Notes: generated by a model not told the origin, from the sequence alone. DNA of 64,000 nucleotides from Roseiarcus sp050010035 (GCA_050010035.1 JBEKLU010000015.1:9623-73622); one strand, 5' to 3'; shown: positions 33,951-42,634, counted from the stretch's first letter. Translations and numbers: made by a program.

Positions 33951-34140
33951 TTGAGCAGGTTGAACAGCCGCACATTGCGCTCCGCCTTCGCCCGCCGCGC
34001 TTCGATGCGGCCGACGCGCGCGCGGGTGTTGGGGCGCTTCGGTTCGGGTTCGGACTTGGCGGCTTTCTTGGACAAGGGTCGGCTCCGAGGGTGGAGAGGC
34101 GCACAAATCCCAGCATAGCACGGATTTGGATTTTCAGAAA
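33951..34140 (-). pseudogene. Truncated duplicate of the HTH gene (direct repeat copy 2)
   Basis: The minus strand from the TTG at 34075 repeats the N-terminus of the 32471-32956 protein almost exactly (SKKAAKSEPEPKRPNTRARV to AKAERNVRLFNLLK) and then runs into unrelated codons (SYGDRVTATVRF). The leader with its GGAG is also copied. It is a fragment created by duplication and is not expected to be functional. Confidence 0.85.
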
Positions 34141-34261
34141 ACAAATGCCGCTGGGAGTCGAGAGCCGGCCTTGCGGCGGCTCCCGCTCGTCAACGCGGCT
34201 TGACGCCCCTTGCCGGATGGGCGCGGACGCCGTCGCCGTAATCGCGCAATCGCGATTGCGG

Positions 34262-35044
34262 TCACCAGCGCCCTTGCAAGCGCAGGCTTTCCGCGAGGTT
34301 GCCGCGATAATTGTACTGGCCGAGGTGCATGAGCTTGATGTGAATGTCGACATAGACCTTGCCGCCCATGTCGCGCCAGCGGCGGCAGAAGGCGAAGTCT
34401 TCCGAGAGGTAGCGGCCCGAATCGGGATCGACCATGCAATCGAAGAACAGCCAGTACAGATGCGCGTCGGGATTATTGGGCGGACCGTCGGGAACGTAAT
34501 TCAAGTTCGGATAATGTTTCATCATGCGCAGAATCACGTCGCGTTTGATGCACATGAACCCGGTCGGCGCTTCGGCGACTTCGACGAAGCCGTCGGCGTC
34601 GGCGTAGCTGCTGACCTTTTCCTCGCCATGGCCGATCGGGTTGAAGGGATAATGGGTGTAGCGGTTCTCGAACTCCGCCAGCGTCGTGCCGCCGGGCATT
34701 CCGCCCTCCGGCCAGTTGAAGGACTTCATGGGATAGACGCCGGCGACGACGTCGCGATCGGCCAGCAACAGGCGGCTGACCGCTTGCGGATTGAAAGCGA
34801 TATCGGAATCGATCCAGAAGAGATGGGTCAGGCTTTCGTCTTTCAGAAACTTGATGACCATCTTGTTGCGAGAGCGGGTGATCAGGCTCTGCGACTCCAT
34901 GTGCAGAATGCCTTCGAGGCCGAAACGCGCATTATGCAGCGCCATGTCATACATCGAGATGACGTAGTTCATGCTGACCGCCGAGATATAGCACGGCGTC
35001 GCGAACATCACCTTCATCGACTTCAATGCGCTGTCGGGCAGCAT
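34262..35044 (-). CDS. Glycosyltransferase-like protein with a DxD motif
   Basis: A protein of 260 residues with GT-A-like features: MKVMFATPCYISAVSMNYV at the start, SRNKMVIKFLKD, the metal/nucleotide-sugar motif HLFWIDSDIAFNP, and a late SEDFAFCRRWRDMGGKVYVDIHIKLMHLG. It resembles small GT2/ANP1-like transferases. The start at 35044 has GGAGAG five bases upstream. It is separated from the adhesin genes by the composite palindrome but shares their strand. It may modify the adhesin or another surface molecule (inference from position). Confidence 0.8.
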   Translation of the reverse strand: MLPDSALKSMKVMFATPCYISAVSMNYVISMYDMALHNARFGLEGILHMESQSLITRSRNKMVIKFLKDESLTHLFWIDSDIAFNPQAVSRLLLADRDVVAGVYPMKSFNWPEGGMPGGTTLAEFENRYTHYPFNPIGHGEEKVSSYADADGFVEVAEAPTGFMCIKRDVILRMMKHYPNLNYVPDGPPNNPDAHLYWLFFDCMVDPDSGRYLSEDFAFCRRWRDMGGKVYVDIHIKLMHLGQYNYRGNLAESLRLQGRW

Positions 35045-35081
35045 GGTTCTCTCCAAGTGGTCTTACGTCACTAAATTGAAA

Positions 35082-35325
35082 GGGCGCGCACCCTTCCTCC
35101 TCGCGGGCGTCGGCGAACGAAACGTTCGCTGAGAAGTGGCCGGCGGAGCCGGCCGGATGAGGGGGGTCGCGCCGTAGCCCGTCGAAAGACGGGCATCTTT
35201 CGACGCCCTATGGCGCGACGGCTTGCGACGATCCGGTTCCAAGCCGTCTCGCTGCGCTCGACTCCCCTCATCCGTCATCGCTAACGCGACGACACCTTCC
35301 CCCGCAAGGGGGGAAGGGCATGCGC
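35082..35325. repeat. Composite palindrome, second head-to-head pair (family A)
   Basis: The ends CGCACCCTTCCTCCTCGCGG and CCCCGCAAGGGGGGAAGGGC are inverted copies of the family A unit seen at 681-898. The middle holds nested hairpins: GGCCGGC/GCCGGCC (35138-35154), GTCGAAAGA/TCTTTCGAC (35180-35203), GTCGCGCC with GGCGCGAC, and ACGGCTTG/CAAGCCGT. No gene is seen. It separates the glycosyltransferase-like gene from the adhesin pair. Confidence 0.75.
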
Positions 35326-35337
35326 GCGCGATGCCGA

Positions 35338-35874
35338 TTAAGGCGTAGAGGGCTTGGGCTTTGTCTTGGGCGTGGGGGAGGGCGAGGGGATGGGCGAGGC
35401 CGCCGGCGCGGCGGGCGATGACGATCCGATCCCGACGGAAATGCCGAATATCCGCCATTTGCCCTCGATCGGCGCGAAGTAGAGATCGAAATTCACCTGG
35501 TTCGGCGCCGACGGGAAAAATCCCGCCAGATGCATAACCCCGTTTTCGCCGATCTCGGGCAAAACGCTCAATTGCGGATCGAGCACCGCGACGGCGGACA
35601 GATCGAGCCCGTCGCGACGCTGCTGGGCGAAAATCTCGGTCAGCCGCGCGTCCGAATTCAACTGGAAGCGCGGCGCTCCCATATCGCGCAGCACGCTGTA
35701 ATTTCCGGTCTTGTTGGCTTCGTCCAGCGCCAGCAACGTCGAGCGGATCAGGATGATCACGCCGTTGCGGTCGATGGGCGCGGGCCTGGCGGGCTGCTGC
35801 GCCTGCGCCGCCGCGCAAACGGCGGCCGAAACGCAAAACGCCGCGGCGAGCCGTATGACTCTACGAAAACTCAT
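35338..35874 (-). CDS. Exported protein of unknown function next to the adhesin
   Basis: A protein of 178 residues with a signal peptide (MSFRRVIRLAAAFCVSAAVC, ending AQA), a domain starting IDRNGVIILIRSTLLALDEANKTGNYSVLRDMG and continuing through NQVNFDLYFAPIEGKWRIFGI, and a Pro/Ser/Lys-rich tail. It resembles NTF2-like periplasmic proteins in secondary structure, but I do not assign a family. ATG at 35874 is preferred over a GTG at 35904 that overlaps the adhesin stop. It is directly downstream of the trimeric autotransporter gene and probably co-transcribed, so a role in its export or folding is possible. Confidence 0.75.
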   Translation of the reverse strand: MSFRRVIRLAAAFCVSAAVCAAAQAQQPARPAPIDRNGVIILIRSTLLALDEANKTGNYSVLRDMGAPRFQLNSDARLTEIFAQQRRDGLDLSAVAVLDPQLSVLPEIGENGVMHLAGFFPSAPNQVNFDLYFAPIEGKWRIFGISVGIGSSSPAAPAASPIPSPSPTPKTKPKPSTP

Positions 35875-35897
35875 AACTTCACGAAAACTCCCGGAGG

Positions 35898-38714
35898 TCA
35901 CCACGCAAAGGTCAACCCGGCGCGCCCGCCGACGCCTCCGACGTTGCCTAAGCCCCCGCCGACGGCGACATCGGCCACGACATTGTTGGTCAGGCGCACT
36001 TGCGCTGCGGCGGCGAACGCACTCTGGCCCTGGTACGTGCCGAAATTAGCCGAGACGGCATAGGTCTTGTCGCCCGGCAGCCCCGCGCCGCCCATCGCCA
36101 TAGCGATGGCGGAGCCCGCGTAGGCGCGTTTGACGTCGCTTTGCAGGGTCGCCACAGCGCTGTTCAGCGCCGCAATGTTTCCGGGGGTCAGGTTTGAAAC
36201 CGCCAGATCGCCGGTCGCGTCGGTCGTGACGTAATACGTCGGACCGCTCTGCGCCGCCAGACTCGCGGCCGATGAGATGCCCGGCAGTCTATAGGTGGCG
36301 GCCGCCGTGCCGAGCACGACCTGATTGTTCGCGGTATTCGTTGCGCCCGCGCCGATCGCCGTCGATCCCGCGAAGCCGCCGGTCGAAGCGCCCTCGCCCA
36401 GCGCGGTGGAATTCGCGCCGGTGGCGTTGGCGCCCTGGCCCAGCGCGGTGGAATTCGCGCCGGTGGCGTTGGCGCCCTGGCCGATCGCCGTCGCGCCGAC
36501 GCCGTTGGCGACGCTGCCCTGACCGAAGGCCGAAGCCGACGCGCCATTGGCGATGCTGTTCGCGCCCGTCGCGGTGGCGTTGGCGCCGTTGGCGAACGCA
36601 TAAGCGCCCGTCGCCGTGGCGCTGGCGCCATTGGCGGTGCTGCCCGCGCCTGTCGCCGTCGCGTTGGCGCCATTGGCGAAGCTGTTCTGGCCGGTCGCCG
36701 TGGCGTTGCCGCCGTTGGCGAAGGCGTAAGCGCCCGTCGCGGTGGCGCTCCCGCCGTTCGCGATGCTGCTCGCGCCCGTCGCCGTCGCGTAAGCGCCGTT
36801 GGCGGTGCTGTTCGTGCCCGTCGCCGTCGCGGCATTGCCGGTGGCGTTGCTGCTCGCGCCGGTCGCGGTGGCGTTGGCGCCGTTGGCGGTGCTGTTCGTG
36901 CCCGTCGCCGTCGCGTAATTGCCAATGGCGTTGCTGCTCGCGCCGGTCGCGGTGGCGTTGGCGCCGTTGGCGGTGCTGTTCGTGCCCGTGGCCGTCGCGT
37001 AATTGCCAATGGCGGTGCTGTTCGCGCCGGCCGCGGTCGCGTTGGCGCCGTTGGCGGTGCTGTTCGTGCCCGTGGCCGTCGCGTAATTGCCAATGGCGTT
37101 GCTGTTCGCGCCGGTCGCGGTCGCGTTGGCGCCGTTGGCGGTGCTGTTCGTGCCCGTGGCCGTCGCGTAATTGCCAATGGCGTTGCTGCTCGCGCCGGTC
37201 GCCGTCGCGTTGGCGCCGTTGGCGGTGCTGTTCGTGCCGGTCGCCGTCGCGTTGGCGCCGTTGGCGGTGCTGTTCGTGCCCGTCGCGGTGGCGCTCGCGC
37301 CGTTGGCGATGCTGCTCGCGCCCGTCGCCGTCGCGTAAGCGCCATTGGCGGTGCTGTTCGTGCCCGTCGCCGTCGCGGCATTGCCGGTGGCGTTGCTGCT
37401 CGCGCCGGTCGCGGTGGCGTTGGCGCCGTTGGCGGTGCTGTTCGTGCCCGTGGCCGTCGCGTAATTACCGGTGGCGTTGCTGCTCGCGCCGGTCGCGGTG
37501 GCGTTGGCGCCGTTGGCGGTGCTGTTCGTGCCCGTGGCCGTCGCGTTGGCGCCGTAGGCGAAGCTGTTCTGGCCCGTCGCCGTCGCGTTGGCGCCGTTGG
37601 CGGTGCTGTTCGTGCCCGTGGCCGTCGCGTAATTGCCAATGGCGTTGCTGCTCGCGCCGGTCGCCGTCGCGTTGGCGCCGTTGGCGGTGCTGTTCGTGCC
37701 CGTGGCCGTCGCGGCATTGCCAATGGCGTTGCTGCTCGCGCCGGTCGCGGTGGCGTTGGCGCCGTTGGCGGTGCTGTTCGTGCCGGTCGCCGTCGCGTAA
37801 TTGCCAATGGCGTTGCTGCTCGCGCCCGTCGCCGTCGCGTTATTGCCGCTGGCGTAGCTGTTCGTGCCCGTCGCCGTCGCGGCATTACCGGTGGCGTTGC
37901 TGCTCGCGCCGGTTGCGGTGGCGTTGGCGCCGTTGGCGGTGCTGTTCGTGCCGGTCGCCGTCGCGTAATTGCCGGTGGCGTTGCTGCTCGCGCCGGTCGC
38001 GGTCGCGTTGGCGCCGTTGGCGAAGCTGTTCTGGCCGGTCGCGGTCGCGCTCGCGCCGATGGCGTTGCTGCTCTGGCCCGTCGCCGTGGCGTACTCGCCG
38101 CTGGCGTTGCTTTTCTGGCCCGTCGCGGTCGCGTAATTGCCAGTGGCGTTGCTCCGCGCGCCCGTCGCTGTCGCGTTGGCGCCGTTGGCGACCGCCGCCT
38201 GACCTGTCGCGGTCGCGTAATTGCCGGTGGCGTTGGCATACTGGCCGGTCGCCGTCGCGTATGCGCCGATGGCGTTGGCGAACTGGCCCGTTGCGGTCGC
38301 CGTATGGCCAAAGGCGTTGCTGTTCGCGCCAATCGCCGTCGCGAATTCGCCTGTCGTCGTCGCTCCCTCGCCGATCGCGGTGGCGTAGCCCGAAGGTGGA
38401 TTGATAATTCCGCCGCCGGTCGCGTAATCCCCCGCCAACGCCGGCCCGCTAAATCCAACTGTGCCGACCCCCATCACGGCGAGCGTGGCCGCCACGCTGG
38501 CGCCGCGGCCGAGCGCGCCCAGGCTGCGCTTCTTGCCCTTGACGAGCACCCGGAACGCCTGACGCAGGATCGAGGCGATGCGGCGGCGTTGCGCCTTGCT
38601 GATGAAAATATCGCGGGAATAGGCGCGCGCAAACCCCAGGAATTGCAGATAAAAAGACTTTCCGCCGTGCGTCGTCGGGCCGGAACGATCGTCGGACCTA
38701 GGCAGTTTCGACAT
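35898..38714 (-). CDS. Trimeric autotransporter adhesin (YadA/Hia family)
   Basis: A surface adhesin of 938 residues. The N-terminus is an extended signal region (basic residues 40-70, hydrophobic 72-92, cleavage after PALA94). Residues 110-782 are about 48 consecutive 14-residue YadA-head repeats (NATATGTNSTANGA and variants). The neck-like NNQVVLGTAAATYRLPGIS follows, then a short helix, and the last 95 residues are the YadA membrane anchor (AYAGSAIAMAMGG to GGVGGRAGLTFAW). There is almost no coiled-coil stalk. Three chains are expected to form a beta-roll head anchored in the outer membrane. N-x-S/T sequons occur in nearly every repeat. Confidence 0.93.
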   Translation of the reverse strand: MSKLPRSDDRSGPTTHGGKSFYLQFLGFARAYSRDIFISKAQRRRIASILRQAFRVLVKGKKRSLGALGRGASVAATLAVMGVGTVGFSGPALAGDYATGGGIINPPSGYATAIGEGATTTGEFATAIGANSNAFGHTATATGQFANAIGAYATATGQYANATGNYATATGQAAVANGANATATGARSNATGNYATATGQKSNASGEYATATGQSSNAIGASATATGQNSFANGANATATGASSNATGNYATATGTNSTANGANATATGASSNATGNAATATGTNSYASGNNATATGASSNAIGNYATATGTNSTANGANATATGASSNAIGNAATATGTNSTANGANATATGASSNAIGNYATATGTNSTANGANATATGQNSFAYGANATATGTNSTANGANATATGASSNATGNYATATGTNSTANGANATATGASSNATGNAATATGTNSTANGAYATATGASSIANGASATATGTNSTANGANATATGTNSTANGANATATGASSNAIGNYATATGTNSTANGANATATGANSNAIGNYATATGTNSTANGANATAAGANSTAIGNYATATGTNSTANGANATATGASSNAIGNYATATGTNSTANGANATATGASSNATGNAATATGTNSTANGAYATATGASSIANGGSATATGAYAFANGGNATATGQNSFANGANATATGAGSTANGASATATGAYAFANGANATATGANSIANGASASAFGQGSVANGVGATAIGQGANATGANSTALGQGANATGANSTALGEGASTGGFAGSTAIGAGATNTANNQVVLGTAAATYRLPGISSAASLAAQSGPTYYVTTDATGDLAVSNLTPGNIAALNSAVATLQSDVKRAYAGSAIAMAMGGAGLPGDKTYAVSANFGTYQGQSAFAAAAQVRLTNNVVADVAVGGGLGNVGGVGGRAGLTFAW
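36369..38390. repeat. 42-bp tandem repeats coding for the adhesin head
   Basis: About 48 copies of a 42-bp unit (14 codons) in tandem. A higher 84-bp period is visible, since ANATATGASSNA(I/T)G units alternate with N(Y/A)ATATGTNSTANG units over much of the array. Edge repeats are more diverged than central ones. The array keeps other frames open, which gives long spurious frames on both strands. Confidence 0.92.
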
Positions 38715-39186
38715 CGATCCCCTCGCCCCCGTGCGCCGCTGGCCTGCTCGACACGAGGACGAACAGGACGAAAAAAGCCCGCTGCCCTAACGAGCCCCTG
38801 GCGATTCAGCTTACCAAAAAAATAACATGAATCGCCGGGAGTGAATAGACCCGCTATCGTTGCCTACTGCCCCAACGTTTGCCCCTATTCCCCAGGGGCA
38901 GTCGCGGTCGCCCGCCGAGGCTCGTCTTCGGCGGGTCGAGCGACACGCTCGCCGAACGCATTTTTCCAGCAATTGCCGTGGGTTGGCGCGGCGCCGCACG
39001 GCAAGAGCGAGGGGGCTTCGGCGAGACGTGTGGCGGAAACGACACAGGCGTCGAAAAAGTATTGCTGGAGGGCCATCGATGTCTTGTTGAAAAATGCGAA
39101 CGCTCTTGCCGACGCGGCTGCATTTGTCGCCGTCGCGGCGACTTGCTATGCGAGCGTCTCGGTGACGATTTCGGAGACGCAAGAAC
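38715..39186. other. Intergenic region between adhesin and sulfotransferase genes
   Basis: A divergent gap of about 470 bp that must hold the promoters of both genes. A hairpin TGCCCCT/AGGGGCA with a seven-base loop lies at 38880-38900. I see no supported gene in it. Confidence 0.5.
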
Positions 39187-40002
39187 GTGAACAACGGCAT
39201 CCATTTCATTTCCGGCCTGCCGCGCTCCGGCTCGACGCTGCTGTCCGCGCTGCTGCGGCAAAATCCCGCGGTGCACGCCAACATCACCAGCCCCGTCGGG
39301 TCGCTGATTCTGGCCGCGCTGGGCTGCATGAGCGCGGCGAACGAAGGCTCGGTGTTCGTCGACGACGAGCGCCGCAAGGCCGTGCTGCGCGCGATAGTCG
39401 ACGGCTATTACTACGACATTCATCCCGTCAAGACGGTGCTGGACACCAATCGCCTGTGGTGCAGCAAGATGCCGACGCTCAAGACGCTCTACCCCGAAGC
39501 GAAAGTCGTCTGCTGCGTGCGCGACATGCCGTGGATCTACGATTCGGTGGAACGGCTGATCCAGCGCAACGCCCTGACGCCGTCGAAGATATTCGGTTTC
39601 GAGACCTCCGGCACCGTCTACGACCGATTCGAGACGCTCAACCGCTCCAACGGCATGGTGGGCTTCGCCTGGACCGGCCTGCGCCAGGCGTTTTTCGGCG
39701 ACGATTCGGCGCGCCTGATGCTGGTGACCTTCGACACGCTGACCAAAAATCCGGCGCGGGCGCTCGAAGCCGTCTACGATTTCATCGGCTTGAAGCCGTT
39801 CAAGCATGATTTCGACAATATCGAATTCGACGTCTCCGAATTCGACAATTATTTAGGCACGCCGGGCCTGCATACGGTGGGCCGCAAGGTGAAGGCCGAG
39901 CCGCGCAAAACCGTGCTGCCGCCCGAACTGTTCAACCGCGTCGCCGTCGATACGTTCTGGCTGGATCCCAAACTCAACACCAACGGGGTGCGCGTGGTTT
40001 GA
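39187..40002 (+). CDS. Sulfotransferase family protein
   Basis: A protein of 271 residues starting at a GTG. The PAPS-binding loop is FISGLPRSGSTLLSALLRQN, followed by MPTLKTLYPEAKVVCCVRDMPW (the conserved Arg-containing strand) and LVTFDTLTKNPARALEAVYDFIGL near the C-terminus, a typical sulfotransferase ending. It would move sulfate from PAPS to a hydroxyl, often on glycan or lipid. It is transcribed away from the trimeric autotransporter gene, so modification of the adhesin or its glycans is a reasonable hypothesis. Confidence 0.87.
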   Translation: MNNGIHFISGLPRSGSTLLSALLRQNPAVHANITSPVGSLILAALGCMSAANEGSVFVDDERRKAVLRAIVDGYYYDIHPVKTVLDTNRLWCSKMPTLKTLYPEAKVVCCVRDMPWIYDSVERLIQRNALTPSKIFGFETSGTVYDRFETLNRSNGMVGFAWTGLRQAFFGDDSARLMLVTFDTLTKNPARALEAVYDFIGLKPFKHDFDNIEFDVSEFDNYLGTPGLHTVGRKVKAEPRKTVLPPELFNRVAVDTFWLDPKLNTNGVRVV

Positions 40003-40192
40003 GAGCCTCGCAAGCGCAAGGCTCGAGTCGGGGCGCGAAAGGCGCCAGAAGTTCGGCGAAATTTCCGGCCTTGGCGCCGATGCGCTCGCGGCAATATGAA
40101 CGCGTTCGGAATTGCCGCCCGCGCTGTGTCCAGTGCAACTGGCGGACCTCGGCGCACATGGGAACGCGCCCAACGCAGGCGCGGAGACGATC

Positions 40193-40435
40193 GTGACGCA
40201 TTCGAACGAGCCGCCGCCCGACGAGGTCCGCGGGCCGCCGCAGCCGGAGGGGCCTCGGCACGAAGAGAACCGCGACTTCGCCAACATCGTCGCCCTGGTC
40301 TTCGTCATCGCGCTGGCGCTCGGCGGCTACTGGCTGTTCAAGGAGATCGAGCGCCATAACGAGATCCAGAATTGCATCGCCTCCGGCCGGCGCAATTGCA
40401 TCGACCTCGTTCATCCCGACGCGTCCGCCCCTTGA
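40193..40435 (+). CDS. Small single-pass membrane protein
   Basis: A protein of 80 residues with a GTG start. A hydrophilic N-terminus (THSNEPPPDEVRGPPQPEGP) precedes one hydrophobic helix (FANIVALVFVIALALGGYWLF) and a short tail with two Cys (NCIASGRRNCIDL). I do not recognise the family, although similar short proteins are annotated as hypothetical in Rhizobiales. Confidence 0.65.
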   Translation: MTHSNEPPPDEVRGPPQPEGPRHEENRDFANIVALVFVIALALGGYWLFKEIERHNEIQNCIASGRRNCIDLVHPDASAP

Positions 40436-40472
40436 GGCTTGCACAATACCGTTGGCGGAAATTACCGATCGC

Positions 40473-40613
40473 CGTCATGGCCGGGCTTGTCCCGGCCATC
40501 CACGCCGTGAAGCTGGTCCGGCTCTTCGGGAAGAAGGCGAGAATGCGCTGATTTCCGTGTCGCCAAGCGGCGGCTCGACCGCGTGGATGGCCGGGACAAG
40601 CCCGGCCATGACG
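40473..40613. repeat. Inverted pair of a 33-bp repeat (family C)
   Basis: CGTCATGGCCGGGCTTGTCC and its continuation (40473-40505) is mirrored by the inverted copy at 40581-40613 (ending CCCGGCCATGACG), essentially without mismatches. About 75 bp separate them. Each arm is itself a GGCCGGG/CCCGGCC hairpin. This unit is a familiar dispersed intergenic repeat in Rhizobiales genomes. Confidence 0.85.
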
Positions 40614-40728
40614 AGTTATTGCTTTCAGCCGTTGACACAAGACAAGAATTGCGCCGCGTCAGGCCGTTGGCCTGGGAATCTTGTCCTCTTGTAAAACCTG
40701 CGCCTCGCCGGCGCGCCGGAGCCGCTTG

Positions 40729-40938
40729 ATGCCCTACCGCTTCAACGAAGATCTGCCGCCCTCGGTGCGGGGTCATCTGCCCGAGCACGCGCAGGACATT
40801 TATCGCGAGGCGTTCAACCACGCCTTCGCCGCCCACGCGGGCGACCCGCGCCAGGAGGAGGCCGCCCACCGCATCGCCTGGGCGGCGGTCAAGCGCCGCT
40901 ACGAGAAGGTCGGGGACTTTTGGCGGGAGCGGGGATGA
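40729..40938 (+). CDS. chaB: ChaB family protein
   Basis: A protein of 69 residues matching ChaB: MPYRFNEDLPPSVRGHLPEH, then AQDIYREAFNHAF and AHRIAWAAVKRRYEK. ChaB was named as a regulator of the ChaA cation antiporter, but its biochemical role is unsettled and no chaA is nearby. ATG at 40729 begins the conserved domain. Confidence 0.88.
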   Translation: MPYRFNEDLPPSVRGHLPEHAQDIYREAFNHAFAAHAGDPRQEEAAHRIAWAAVKRRYEKVGDFWRERG

Positions 40939-41101
40939 ACGCCCGCGCGCCCTCAGCCTTCCAGCTCCAGCCGCGCTGGAACAAGTTGGAGAAGAACACG
41001 TCGGCGTTACGCGAGCGTCGTAGCCGGCGAGCGCGATCCGGCTCTGCACGGCGCATTCGCCGGCGCGATCGGCGTCGAACTTGGCTCCCACGATGCGGCC
41101 C

Positions 41102-41866
41102 CTAATCCGCCGCGGTCTCGATCATCGCCACGTCGAGCATGAACGAGCCGTCGTCCTCGATGGCGAAATGCGCGCGCGTTTCGCTCGCCGCCGCCGTCTG
41201 GAGCGCGCGAATGGCGCGCTGGTTGAGCTCGGGGGTGCTCATGCGCTCGGTCCACGGCGCGAAATCCAGGCGCAGGCGCCAGGTTCGCACCGCCCTGACC
41301 GCGAAGCGGGCGAGGAAGAGCGCGCGCGTCCACTCGGCGAGCGAATAATCGCGAACGTGCGACGTGTCGCGCAAGAGCTCGATCGCCTGGAGATGCGTGT
41401 CGAGCAGCGGCGAGCCGGGAGCGAAGGCGTCGATGAAGACGGCGGGCGCGCCCGCGCGCAGGACGCGCCGCGCCTCGCGCAGGCCGCCCTCGAAATCGCG
41501 CCAGTGATGCGCGCTGTATCGGCATCCCAGGAAGTCGAAAGTCGCGTCGGCGAACGGCAGGCGCTCGGCCGGCGCCTCGACGGTCTCGATGTTGCTCAGG
41601 CCCCGCGATCGCGCCGTGGCGGCAACGGCGTTCAGCATGTCGGCGGTGAGGTCGCAGGCGGTCACCCTCGCCGCGTGACGCGCCATGAGATAGGCGACAT
41701 GGCCGCCGCCCGCGCCCAGATCGAGCGCGCGCTCAGGGGCCGCGGCGCCGACGATGGCGGCGAGCGCCTCGAGATCGGCCCCCGTCGCATGCACCGCGCT
41801 CTCGACATAAGCCTGCGCGCGCGGCCCGAACTGGTCGCCGACGACCGTCTCGTGGGGTCTGCTCAT
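41102..41866 (-). CDS. SAM-dependent class I methyltransferase
   Basis: A protein of 254 residues of the UbiE/COQ5-like Methyltransf_11 type. Motif I is ALDLGAGGGHVAYLMA, then VTACDLTADML, EAPAERLPFADATFDFLGCR and the post-motif HHWRDFEGGLREARRVLRAG. The substrate is unknown and the genes around it give no clue. ATG at 41866. Confidence 0.88.
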   Translation of the reverse strand: MSRPHETVVGDQFGPRAQAYVESAVHATGADLEALAAIVGAAAPERALDLGAGGGHVAYLMARHAARVTACDLTADMLNAVAATARSRGLSNIETVEAPAERLPFADATFDFLGCRYSAHHWRDFEGGLREARRVLRAGAPAVFIDAFAPGSPLLDTHLQAIELLRDTSHVRDYSLAEWTRALFLARFAVRAVRTWRLRLDFAPWTERMSTPELNQRAIRALQTAAASETRAHFAIEDDGSFMLDVAMIETAAD

Positions 41867-41958
41867 GATCGCCTCCCGTTAAGCGCGCAAGGATGGCGCA
41901 AAACGGCGCCGGTGCAAGATGAGAGTTTATCCTGGTTTAAAGACCGGCACGACCGGGC

Positions 41959-42408
41959 TCACTCGCAATCGGGCTCTTCGCGGCAGGGAACCATTCTGTA
42001 TTCGGTGTGAGACACCCCGAGCACCCAGCGGCGCTGCACGTCGGCGTAAGGGTTCTCAACGAAAGCGAGAACCGGCGTCGCCCTCAGCCGCAGGCGGGTT
42101 CCCCCGCGCTCGACCTCGATGGCGAGCGGACGCCCGCCGCTCGCCGCCATGGCGACGTCGAGGTCGGCGTAATCGGCGATCGTCCTGCCGTTGACCGCGA
42201 CGATGACGTCGCCGGCGCGAAGCCCCGCGCGCGCCGCCGGCGTGTCGGCGATCACCTCTTCGACCCAAGCGCCGGCGGCGAACGGCGGCGGTTGCGCTGT
42301 TGGCGCGTCGGTCGCCCTGCCGGCGGGGAGGGCCAGGCCGGCGGGCGCCGCGGCGAGGCTCAGCGCCAACGCGGCGGCGCCGGCCAGCAGAATCCTCTTC
42401 ATGGCCAT
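41959..42408 (-). CDS. Exported PDZ-domain protein
   Basis: A protein of 149 residues with a signal peptide (RILLAGAAALALSLAAAPAG) and one PDZ domain: VEEVIADTPAARAGLRAGDV, IVAVNGRTIADYADL. There is no protease domain, so it is a stand-alone PDZ protein, probably periplasmic, binding protein C-termini. A second start two codons downstream (MKR) is equally possible. It is divergent from purE. Confidence 0.82.
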   Translation of the reverse strand: MAMKRILLAGAAALALSLAAAPAGLALPAGRATDAPTAQPPPFAAGAWVEEVIADTPAARAGLRAGDVIVAVNGRTIADYADLDVAMAASGGRPLAIEVERGGTRLRLRATPVLAFVENPYADVQRRWVLGVSHTEYRMVPCREEPDCE

Positions 42409-42634
42409 TTCCGCTTGCGAGGGATCGGCGAGCCGCCCCTCGATCCGTCGCTCGGCGGGGGACGCGTTGGCGCTCCGCCGATCCCAGACGCCTTACGGGA
42501 CGCCCTGATCACGGTTGGGGCGGTCGAATAACGCCGGCGCGCCTCTGCGGCGGGGAGCCGCCTTGCGCCCCGCGCGCCATTCCTTTAATCGCAGCGCCCA
42601 TGTTCCCCAGCCTCTCCCTTGCCGGCAGGCGCCC

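Noticed and set aside
36369..38390. Possible CRISPR array, because of many regular repeats
   Set aside because: The units are 42-bp coding repeats without unique spacers, in frame with a YadA-type protein. No cas genes are present.
36272..38404. A 710-codon plus-strand frame rich in Trp, Arg and Cys
   Set aside because: It is the complement of the 42-bp adhesin repeats, kept open only by their periodicity. The minus-strand frame has a signal region, YadA heads and a membrane anchor.
40939..41101. Minus-strand peptide reading VGAKFDADRAGECAVQSRIA just after the methyltransferase gene
   Set aside because: The stretch looks protein-like but has no clear start and degrades into repeat sequence. 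It could be a gene fragment, but this cannot be supported.
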